Shown: piece after piece, positions 24,178 to 30,717 of the stretch
How positions within the stretch are numbered: position 1 is the stretch's first letter
Layout of the letters: each line of letters starts with the position of its first letter
Source: JBNKZU01 sp050301795
GTDB lineage: Bacteria > Pseudomonadota > Gammaproteobacteria > Thiohalomonadales > Thiohalomonadaceae
DNA length: 40,029 bases
Assembly (NCBI GenBank): GCA_050301795.1
Contig: JBNKZU010000026.1
Span: forward strand, 1-40,029
Direction: 5' to 3'
Translations under genes and position numbers: made by a program
The notes under the pieces: generated by a model
Told to the model about the DNA's origin: nothing
Databases searched by the model: none
What the model saw: only the letters and a program-made list of their open reading frames with translations

Positions 24178-25680
24178 TTAGAGCCTGTTGAAATCATCTT
24201 GATAAAAAACATACTGATTCCGACCCTTTGCTTTAGCCTGATACATCGCCTTATCAGCTTTGCTTAACAGTTGGTCTTCATCACCTTGTTCAAACGAACA
24301 GACAACACCAATACTTACCGATACTTTCGCTTCACCAAATGTACCATAGCAGGGTTCAGAAACCGTGGCCAGGATTCGGTGCAGTATCGCATGAAGCTGC
24401 TCTTCATCTTCATAATCGTTAATGAGTGCGACAAACTCATCACCACCAACCCGCGCCAGAGTGTCACTAGAGCGGACAGCATTTTGTAACCGTTGCCCAA
24501 TCTCTTTCAAGATCTGATCACCGACATTATGTCCATGGGTATCATTAATCGGTTTAAAGCCATCCAGATCCATATAACATAATGCTAACAACTGATGATG
24601 GCGCTTGAATTGGTTTATCGCTGATTTAATTCGATCATAGAGCAATAGACGATTCGGCAACCCTGTTAATGGGTCATAAAAAGCCATCTGCCTTAGCTCA
24701 TCCTCATGCCGCTTTATATAACTAATATCATGAAATACTGCGACGTAATGATTAAGGTTGCCCTCTTCATCGACGATTCGATCAATACTTGATCTTTGAG
24801 GGTAGATTTCACCACTCTTTCTGCGATTCCAAAACTCGCCCTGCCAATTTCCGGACTGAATCAACTCATCCCACATCTGTTTATAGAACTCTTTTGAATG
24901 TCTGCCTGAGCTTATCGAATTCGGGTTTTTTCCGATTAACTCTTCAAGCTCATAACCAGTTATTTTTGTGCTCGCAGGATTTGCATCAACAATAATTCCA
25001 TCTGCATCAGTAATAAATATGCCATCTTGAGAGTGGTCAAAAACTGCTGCCGCCAAACGGAGCTGCTGTTCACTTTCGCTCAATTTACGAGTTAATAGAA
25101 AGTTCTGGTGAAATGATGAGGCAATATTTTTCGTGGTAACAAGAATAAAGAATAGAAAAAGCGTGATACTGATCGACACTTGTCGAAAGAGTGCCTCATC
25201 ATGGAACATAAACCAAAACAGTATCGGAACAATGATGATGCAGATGGTGACCAATGCCATCCCTTTGTTTGTTGAATAAAGAGATATTGCCCCTCCAGCC
25301 AAACCAACCATAAAGCATAAAACAATAACCTGATGGATTAAGGAGTCGACAGGCAGTATAACAATGCTCCCTATCCCCCAAATGAGTGTAGAGAACAGGA
25401 GTGTTACAAAATAGTATCTCTTCCAAACTAGTAGAACATCACCTTCTGGGCGTCGGCGTTTATAACTGATAAACAGTAAAAACCTCAGAAGTGTTCCGAA
25501 TGTGAGTAAAGATAGCCATATACCCAATATCAAATGAGACTGAACAGGCCAAAGAATTGCTGTCAGCAGTAGCGCCATAATAAAACTGATAAACATTGCA
25601 GGAAATGACAACTCAAACAACAGCCTGAGCTTGTCGATTCTGACTAATGTATCAATATTATCTTGAGACTCATTTGTCAT
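24178..25680 (-). CDS. Membrane PAS-GGDEF diguanylate cyclase
   Basis: A 500-residue inner-membrane signalling enzyme. Six or so hydrophobic segments occupy residues 20-185. A PAS domain (about 205-325) follows: FDHSQDGIFITDADGIIVDANPA, then TGYELEELIG. The GGDEF domain (about 332-500) contains DPLTGLPNR, the intact catalytic GGDEF at 412-416, and RSSD at 403-406, the inhibitory c-di-GMP site at correct spacing. It should make c-di-GMP and be product-inhibited. There is no EAL domain. The PAS may sense redox or a ligand. Its output may influence attachment, such as the surface proteins encoded further along, but no direct link is visible. Confidence 0.95.
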   Translation of the reverse strand: MTNESQDNIDTLVRIDKLRLLFELSFPAMFISFIMALLLTAILWPVQSHLILGIWLSLLTFGTLLRFLLFISYKRRRPEGDVLLVWKRYYFVTLLFSTLIWGIGSIVILPVDSLIHQVIVLCFMVGLAGGAISLYSTNKGMALVTICIIIVPILFWFMFHDEALFRQVSISITLFLFFILVTTKNIASSFHQNFLLTRKLSESEQQLRLAAAVFDHSQDGIFITDADGIIVDANPASTKITGYELEELIGKNPNSISSGRHSKEFYKQMWDELIQSGNWQGEFWNRRKSGEIYPQRSSIDRIVDEEGNLNHYVAVFHDISYIKRHEDELRQMAFYDPLTGLPNRLLLYDRIKSAINQFKRHHQLLALCYMDLDGFKPINDTHGHNVGDQILKEIGQRLQNAVRSSDTLARVGGDEFVALINDYEDEEQLHAILHRILATVSEPCYGTFGEAKVSVSIGVVCSFEQGDEDQLLSKADKAMYQAKAKGRNQYVFYQDDFNRL

Positions 25681-25968
25681 TGATATCTACTCTGAGAGCC
25701 CTTTTTATCACCTTATTTTAAAAAGCCGATCGCAAAACACTATCTGCTATCTAAAGAACTGGCACCACACGCACATGCGCCTCGAATATACCATAAATAT
25801 CAAGGTTATTAGCGAATAAACCATTACTCTGTCGTTTTAGAACTGTAGATTAAAGACGTTGCAGTGCCTGAAAATGACGCTTAATTGTAGACTGATAGTA
25901 GACTGATGATAGAGCAGAAAAACCCACATCCCTGTAAGTCTTCTAAGTTACTGAAAAGTAACGTGAAA
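25681..25968. other. Intergenic region upstream of the diguanylate cyclase
   Basis: No gene is seen in these 288 bases. They should carry the leftward promoter of the PAS-GGDEF gene, but I could not pick boxes confidently. A short direct repeat GTAGACTGAT occurs twice near 25888-25907. Confidence 0.3.
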
Positions 25969-25988
25969 TTGGTAGGCGCGATCGGATT
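25969..25988 (-). repeat. 20-bp copy of the tRNA-Val 3' end (att-like)
   Basis: These bases repeat 26175-26194 exactly, in the same orientation, including the CCA end and acceptor arm of the tRNA. The copies stand 206 bp apart, with this one downstream of the tRNA. That is how the far attachment site of an element integrated into a tRNA 3' end looks. A decayed second tRNA copy would look similar. Confidence 0.8.
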
Positions 25989-26004
25989 ACTTCAGGCATC
26001 CTCG

Positions 26005-26105
26005 GCAACCGCTCCTTGCGTTGCTCTACCTCCTACATCCATGTAGTCGTGCATTTCACCCTTCGGGTCGCACTCCGTGCGCTCAAAATCGCTCCCAGCG
26101 ATTTT
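26005..26105. repeat. String of five short perfect hairpins
   Basis: In about 100 bases there are GCAAC/GTTGC (26005-26024), CTACAT/ATGTAG (26033-26046), ACCC/GGGT (26058-26068), GCAC/GTGC (26070-26080) and AAAATCGCT/AGCGATTTT (26085-26105). Most loops are two or three bases. The block lies between the two tRNA 3'-end copies. It looks like a dispersed structured repeat, with no coding content that I trust. Confidence 0.6.
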
Positions 26106-26137
26106 GTCGAACACGTTCTCATCCGATCGCTGGAAAT

Positions 26138-26170
26138 AAAAAAAGGAGTTCCTTATGGGAACCCCTTTTT
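26138..26170 (-). terminator. Intrinsic terminator of tRNA-Val
   Basis: On the minus strand AAAAAGGGGTTCC, a CATAA loop and GGAACTCC are followed by TTTTTTTATTT. The stem begins six bases beyond the tRNA CCA end. Confidence 0.88.
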
Positions 26171-26175
26171 GTATT

Positions 26176-26252
26176 TGGTAGGCGCGATCGGATTCGAACC
26201 AACGACCCCCACCATGTCAAGGTGGTGCTCTAACCAACTGAGCTACGCGCCT
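26176..26252 (-). tRNA. tRNA-Val (anticodon GAC)
   Basis: A 77-base cloverleaf. The acceptor stem AGGCGCG/CGCGCCT is perfect, and T8-A9 leads to the D arm GCTC...GAGC. The anticodon stem CCACC/GGTGG has loop TTGACAT (anticodon GAC), and the T arm has loop TTCGAAT. Discriminator A and an encoded CCA end follow. The D-arm and anticodon-arm sequence closely resembles enterobacterial tRNA-Val(GAC). Confidence 0.97.
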
Positions 26253-26269
26253 GTAATTCAGGAGCCGCT

Positions 26270-26297
26270 ATTCTAATGTAACCCCCCTGATTGTCAA
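26270..26297 (-). promoter_or_regulatory. Sigma-70 promoter of tRNA-Val
   Basis: On the minus strand a consensus TTGACA (26297-26292) is followed after 16 bases by TAGAAT (26275-26270). Transcription would start about ten bases before the mature tRNA 5' end at 26252. Confidence 0.85.
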
Positions 26298-26329
26298 CCT
26301 GATATCCGATGATAAAAATCTGGTGGTAC

Positions 26330-26929
26330 TTAATGGATACCTACGCCTGTACTGGGATCAACGGAGTACATCGCAGGTAGCGAATGGGCGATCCCTTTAT
26401 GGCAATCAATACAGGTCTCGCCATGGTCGAAGCCCTTAATATGTTGCTTTACAGCTCGCCGCCCCTGTCTGACATAATCCATAGATTCATAATCGTGACA
26501 GTTGCGACACTCTCTGGAATCCGTTTTTTTCATGGTCCGCCATACCACCTGTGCCAGCTCTAATCTCTTCTCTTCAAACTGCTCTGGTGTATCGATTGTG
26601 CCCAGTAGTTTGTGCCATAACTCGTTGCTTGCCTTTATTTTTCGAATCACCTTATGCGTCCACTCTCTTGGCACATGACAATCAGGGCAGACTGCTCGCA
26701 CACCGGTACGATTACTATAGTGAATGGTGTTTTGATATTCGGTATAGACGTTATCCTCCATCTCGTGACAGCTAATACAGAATTTCTCGGTATTTGTCGC
26801 TTCCATTGCGGTATTAAAGCCACCCCAAAAGATGATGCCCGCCACAAAACCTATCCCAAGCAGTGCACCAATGGAATAACGAGTTGTTGGTCTTGTTAAT
26901 ACTGAAATCAGACCACGATGTTTAGACAT
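26330..26929 (-). CDS. napC: NapC/NirT-type membrane tetraheme cytochrome c
   Basis: A 199-residue quinol dehydrogenase that passes electrons from the quinol pool to NapB/NapA. One N-terminal membrane anchor (about 18-38) leads to a periplasmic domain with four CXXCH heme sites: CISCH (51-55), CPDCH (81-85), CRNCH (141-145) and CIDCH (173-177). Length and heme spacing match NapC. It is the last gene of the leftward napDABC operon, 32 bp after napB. Confidence 0.95.
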   Translation of the reverse strand: MSKHRGLISVLTRPTTRYSIGALLGIGFVAGIIFWGGFNTAMEATNTEKFCISCHEMEDNVYTEYQNTIHYSNRTGVRAVCPDCHVPREWTHKVIRKIKASNELWHKLLGTIDTPEQFEEKRLELAQVVWRTMKKTDSRECRNCHDYESMDYVRQGRRAVKQHIKGFDHGETCIDCHKGIAHSLPAMYSVDPSTGVGIH

Positions 26930-26961
26930 TCATTCTCTCCAAAATCCTGCGCTAATCACAG

Positions 26962-27408
26962 CTATCGTCGTTTATGCTGCACTGAGAACAGTGGTTCAAA
27001 TGTGTTCTCCATCAGCGGTTTTGCATTAACCTGAGGAACATGACACATTGTGCAGAAATATCGACGTGCCGATATATTTGCTCGTATTCCTCCGTCTCTG
27101 TCTTCGAAATGTGTCAGGCTAACCTTGGTTGCCTCTGATTTGCGATAGTTAACCCAGCTATGACAGTTGAGGCACTTATTAAACCTGGCATTAATGGTGT
27201 AACCACTAATGGTATGAGGAATCAGTGGAGGTTGCTGAACATAGTCACGAACGATGGGTTCCCGGTCAGATTGCCAGGGTTTGTTGGTCACCTCATTTGA
27301 TGCGCCGCTAATCGGATTAGCACCCCTTAACGAGAGAACATCGGCAGATGCCTGAGGTAAAAACCCGGCAAGCAAAAGAAGCAACACAACTCCTGTCACT
27401 CTAATCAT
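26962..27408 (-). CDS. napB: Periplasmic nitrate reductase diheme cytochrome subunit NapB
   Basis: A 148-residue secreted protein with a signal peptide (1-22, cut near QASA-D). It has two CXXCH heme sites, CLNCH (79-83) and CTMCH (119-123), plus the family stretches PLIPHTISGYTIN and ARRYFCTMCHVPQ. It carries electrons from NapC to NapA in the periplasm. Its start overlaps the end of napA by eight bases. Confidence 0.95.
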   Translation of the reverse strand: MIRVTGVVLLLLLAGFLPQASADVLSLRGANPISGASNEVTNKPWQSDREPIVRDYVQQPPLIPHTISGYTINARFNKCLNCHSWVNYRKSEATKVSLTHFEDRDGGIRANISARRYFCTMCHVPQVNAKPLMENTFEPLFSVQHKRR

Positions 27409-29956
27409 CGTGTTCTTCCTTTACTCGTGTGATCTTACAGGCGCATTTTTTGAAATCGGTCTCTTTTGATAATGGATCAGTCGCATCAAGCGTCAGTTTA
27501 TTCACTAGTCGTCCGGCATCAAACCACGGTATAAAAACCATGCCTTCAGACATTCGATTTCGACCTCTGGTTTCAATCATTATGGTGATCTCCCCTCGTC
27601 GGGTGATGACCTTCGCTGTCATCCCTCTACGCAAGCCGCGTGCTTTTGCATCTCTGGAGTTCATGTAACAAATCGCATCAGGGAAGGCTTTATACAGTTC
27701 TGGCACACGCCGGGTCATTGAGCCAGAATGCCAGTGCTCCAACACTCGACCGGTGCTAAGCCAAAGATCATATTCATCATCAGGTGATTCGGCAGGTGGC
27801 TCGTATGGTGCGGTGATAATGTTGGCGCGACCATCGGGTTTTCCATAGAACTGAACCCCCCTTCCTTTCTCAACATGCGGATCATACCCTTCACGGTAAC
27901 GCCATTGTGTCTCTTTGCCATCAACAACTGGCCAGCGCAACCCTTGCACCTGATGGTAATGATCAAAGGATGCAAGTTCATGCCCCTTTTTAGGCCCTTT
28001 CAAACCAAAGAGCCGATACTCTTCATAAAGTCCTTTTTGTACATAAAATCCAAAGGCTTCCATCTCATCATTGTCGTAGTGATTACCACGATAATCGGTA
28101 ACGACTTGTTGTGAATATTTGTTAACAACACCATTATTAAAGAGCAGCTCAAATAGCGTTTTGCCCCGAACGATTGGTTTTTTTGCAATCAAATGGTCAG
28201 GCCAGACCTCTTCGACCTTAAACCGTTTTGAGAACTCCATAATCTGCCACAAGTCTGATTTGGCCTCACCCGGAGCCTTTACCTGCTGACGCCAGAACTG
28301 AGAACGACGCTCAGCATTACCATAAGCCCCCTCCTTCTCTGTCCACATCGCTGTAGGCAGAATCAGATCGGCGGCTGTTGCGGTAACCGTTGGGTAGGGA
28401 TCGGAAACCACAATAAAGTTATCCGGGTTACGGTAACCTGGGTAACCCTCCTCGTTCATGTTTGGCGCGGACTGCATGTTATTGTTGCACATCACCCAAT
28501 AGGCGTTGAGCTTGCCATCCTTGAGCATTCGATTCTGCTGTACCGCATGGTAGCCGGGTTTGGCGGGTATTGTTCCTTCAGGCAACTTCCAGACCATCTC
28601 GGCGAAGTCGCGGTGTGGTTTGGCTGTTACAACCATATCGGCCGGTAGTCGATGAGAGAAGGTTCCAACTTCGCGCGATGTTCCACATGCTGAAGGCTGG
28701 CCGGTAAGCGAAAATGGGCTGTTTCCTGGCTCAGAAATCTTACCCATCAGAAGATGGATGTTATAGATCAGGCCATTTGCCCAGACACCGCGTGAATGTT
28801 GATTAAGACCCATGGTCCAGAATGAGGTGATTCTCTTTTTAGGGTCGGCATAGAGCTGTGCTAACTGCTCAAGGCTGCGTTCAGAAACACCTGAAAGCTC
28901 AGAGACATATTCAAGAGTGTAAGGTTTTAGTGTTTCTACATACTCATCAAAGCTGATTTTTTCGAGAAGACTCCGACCAGCATTTACTGATTTTTGCTCC
29001 TTTGGATGATCTGGCTTCAACCCATAGCCGATATCAGTTGGTGTTTTGGTAAAGTTGACATGCTGTTCAATAAACGACTGGTTATAGGCTCTATTCTCGA
29101 TGATGTAGTTTGCGATGTAGTTCAGGATTGCAAGGTCAGTTTGCGGTTTAAAGGTTAATTCGTTATCGGCCAGTTCATAACAACGGTTTTCAAAGGTTGA
29201 AAGAACATGTACCTCACACCCCTCTTTGGTTAAACGGGTATCAGTCAGGCGAGACCATAAAACCGGATGCATCTCGGCCATATTTGAGCCCCAGATGACA
29301 AAGGCATCGGCATGTTCGAGATCATCATAACAACCCATCGGCTCATCGGCACCAAAGGCTCGCATCAATGCCCCTGCCGCCGAAGCCATTCCATGACGGG
29401 AATTAGAATCAATATTGTTCGAGCGAAAACCGGCCTTAAAAAGCTTTGAAGCAGCATAGCCTTCCCATACTGTCCACTGACCGGAACCGAACATCCCGAC
29501 ACTTGAGATCATCTCTGCTATTGACTTATCCCTGTTGGCAATTCTGTCCTTTTTAAGCGCCAGCTTGAACTTATCGGCCATCACATCAAAGGCCTCGTCC
29601 CAGCTAACCTCTGTAAACTCACCCTCCTTGTGGTATTTACCATCTTTCATCCGTAAAAGCGGCTGAGTCAACCGATCCTTTCCGTACATAATCTTGGAGA
29701 GAAAATAGCCCTTAATACAATTGAGTCCACGATTAACCGGTGCATCATGATCGCCCATGGTTGCAACTATCTTACCCTCCCGGGTTCCGACCAGTACGCT
29801 ACAACCCGTCCCGCAAAAACGACAGACCGCCTTATCCCAGCGGATCTTGTCATCGTTAACCACAGCGCTCCCCAGCCCTGGAATTGTAATTCCGGCGACG
29901 GTGGCTGTCGCCGCAATAACCTGCGATTTAATAAAGTCACGGCGGCTGAGTTTCAT
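27401..29956 (-). CDS. napA: Periplasmic nitrate reductase catalytic subunit NapA, Mo-ligand Cys replaced by Gly
   Basis: An 851-residue Mo-bisMGD protein that closely follows canonical NapA along its whole length. The Tat signal is SRRDFIK. The [4Fe-4S] cysteines are C45, C48, C52 and C80, with K82 in IKGYF. GSGQWTVWEGY, QHSRGVWANGLIYN, GQPSACGTSREVGTF and the C-terminal DATDPLSKETDFKKCA are all kept. In NapA the segment NARHCMASA supplies the cysteine that binds molybdenum; here it reads NSRHGMASA with Gly189 (codon GGA, 29390-29392). Cys to GGA needs two base changes. Without this ligand, nitrate reduction by the usual route is doubtful. It overlaps napD by one base and napB by eight. Confidence 0.95.
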   Translation of the reverse strand: MKLSRRDFIKSQVIAATATVAGITIPGLGSAVVNDDKIRWDKAVCRFCGTGCSVLVGTREGKIVATMGDHDAPVNRGLNCIKGYFLSKIMYGKDRLTQPLLRMKDGKYHKEGEFTEVSWDEAFDVMADKFKLALKKDRIANRDKSIAEMISSVGMFGSGQWTVWEGYAASKLFKAGFRSNNIDSNSRHGMASAAGALMRAFGADEPMGCYDDLEHADAFVIWGSNMAEMHPVLWSRLTDTRLTKEGCEVHVLSTFENRCYELADNELTFKPQTDLAILNYIANYIIENRAYNQSFIEQHVNFTKTPTDIGYGLKPDHPKEQKSVNAGRSLLEKISFDEYVETLKPYTLEYVSELSGVSERSLEQLAQLYADPKKRITSFWTMGLNQHSRGVWANGLIYNIHLLMGKISEPGNSPFSLTGQPSACGTSREVGTFSHRLPADMVVTAKPHRDFAEMVWKLPEGTIPAKPGYHAVQQNRMLKDGKLNAYWVMCNNNMQSAPNMNEEGYPGYRNPDNFIVVSDPYPTVTATAADLILPTAMWTEKEGAYGNAERRSQFWRQQVKAPGEAKSDLWQIMEFSKRFKVEEVWPDHLIAKKPIVRGKTLFELLFNNGVVNKYSQQVVTDYRGNHYDNDEMEAFGFYVQKGLYEEYRLFGLKGPKKGHELASFDHYHQVQGLRWPVVDGKETQWRYREGYDPHVEKGRGVQFYGKPDGRANIITAPYEPPAESPDDEYDLWLSTGRVLEHWHSGSMTRRVPELYKAFPDAICYMNSRDAKARGLRRGMTAKVITRRGEITIMIETRGRNRMSEGMVFIPWFDAGRLVNKLTLDATDPLSKETDFKKCACKITRVKEEHDD

Positions 29957-30222
29957 TATGCCCTCTCCTGAACTACACGTTCATTGGCACCGATATCCTC
30001 GAAATGGTGGTAAACCATCGATGCACTGAGAACGCCATCAATATTTTGAAGGTCATTGACGGTATTGAAGAGCTGATCATCGCTAACACCCTCAACGGTG
30101 AGCACCATACGGCCATCATCACTAACCCCATGCACCTCAACACCCTCGATCTCGCTGAGCAGCTCTTTGACTCGCAACAACTCACGGGGTTTAGAGCGAA
30201 TAATGACACCACTAATATTCAT
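29956..30222 (-). CDS. napD: NapD chaperone for NapA maturation
   Basis: An 88-residue protein starting MNISGVIIRSKPREL and ending in the NapD pattern VLSASMVYHHFED. NapD binds the NapA Tat signal peptide and holds back export until the cofactor is loaded. I place the start at the ATG at 30222, matching the family N-terminus. The frame stays open upstream to a TTG at 30279 and an ATG at 30273, but the extra residues do not resemble NapD. It shares one base with the napA start (TAATG) and is first in the operon. Confidence 0.88.
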   Translation of the reverse strand: MNISGVIIRSKPRELLRVKELLSEIEGVEVHGVSDDGRMVLTVEGVSDDQLFNTVNDLQNIDGVLSASMVYHHFEDIGANERVVQERA

Positions 30223-30717
30223 CGAACCACCACGGCTAGCGACTGTATTGAATGAGAAACGGAAAAGGGACATTGGCAACTAAATGGAACGGCGGCGCCC
30301 ACAGACTCAAATAAATCGATAAAAACGCGGGAAACCGCGCGGCGCAGAGAAATTGGCCATATCTCAGCTACCGACAAAGGCCTGATGGCACCCAATACTC
30401 TACAGTGAATCCCCATTTGAAAGCGCTTTTCTACCATACCCACTATTTTTTTGTTATTTGCCGCCGACTATAACCATGTTGGTGATGGCACAGTCGAAGT
30501 ATCCCACCAAAGGCTAACTGTATCTCAAATCCGGCAAGATTTCTTTAGCGAAATAGTAGTATGGGGTATCAGAATGGAATGGAGCAAATATGTCGACATC
30601 AGGAATATCTACCCAATCGACTTGGATCAAACAGGAATATTTACAGCAATAGCCCTTCATATTGAAGGGCTATATTCTTGCTAACAAAATACCAACGTGA
30701 AATGTACTTTTTATCTA
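30223..30717. other. Intergenic region upstream of napD
   Basis: These 495 bases hold no gene that I trust. A CGCGG-GAAA-CCGCG hairpin with a GNRA loop is at 30326-30339, in the presumed napD leader. I found no convincing FNR box (TTGAT-N4-ATCAA) and no clear promoter. The right end holds the hairpin at 30649-30673. A plus-strand frame at 30451-30684 resembles nothing known. Confidence 0.4.
30649..30673. terminator. Hairpin after the collagen-like gene, probable terminator
   Basis: ATAGCCCTTCA and TGAAGGGCTAT form a perfect 11-pair stem with a three-base loop, 45 bp beyond the collagen-like stop on the minus strand. No long T-run follows on either side, so termination efficiency is uncertain. 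Confidence 0.55.

Noticed and set aside
26016..26276. Plus-strand frame across the hairpin string and the tRNA
   Set aside because: It reads through a tRNA on the other strand and through structured repeat DNA; the peptide is an artefact.
29390..29392. Frameshift or local misreading as the cause of the NapA Gly189 codon
   Set aside because: The frame is intact, the flanking residues match NapA perfectly on both sides, and two separate substitutions would be needed to turn a Cys codon into GGA.
30223..30480. FNR or NarP box upstream of napD
   Set aside because: No site close to TTGAT-N4-ATCAA could be found by eye; the nearest AT-rich matches fail several fixed positions.
30451..30684. Plus-strand frame of 77 codons between napD and the collagen-like gene
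   Set aside because: It has no ribosome site or family resemblance and runs into the hairpin at 30649-30673.
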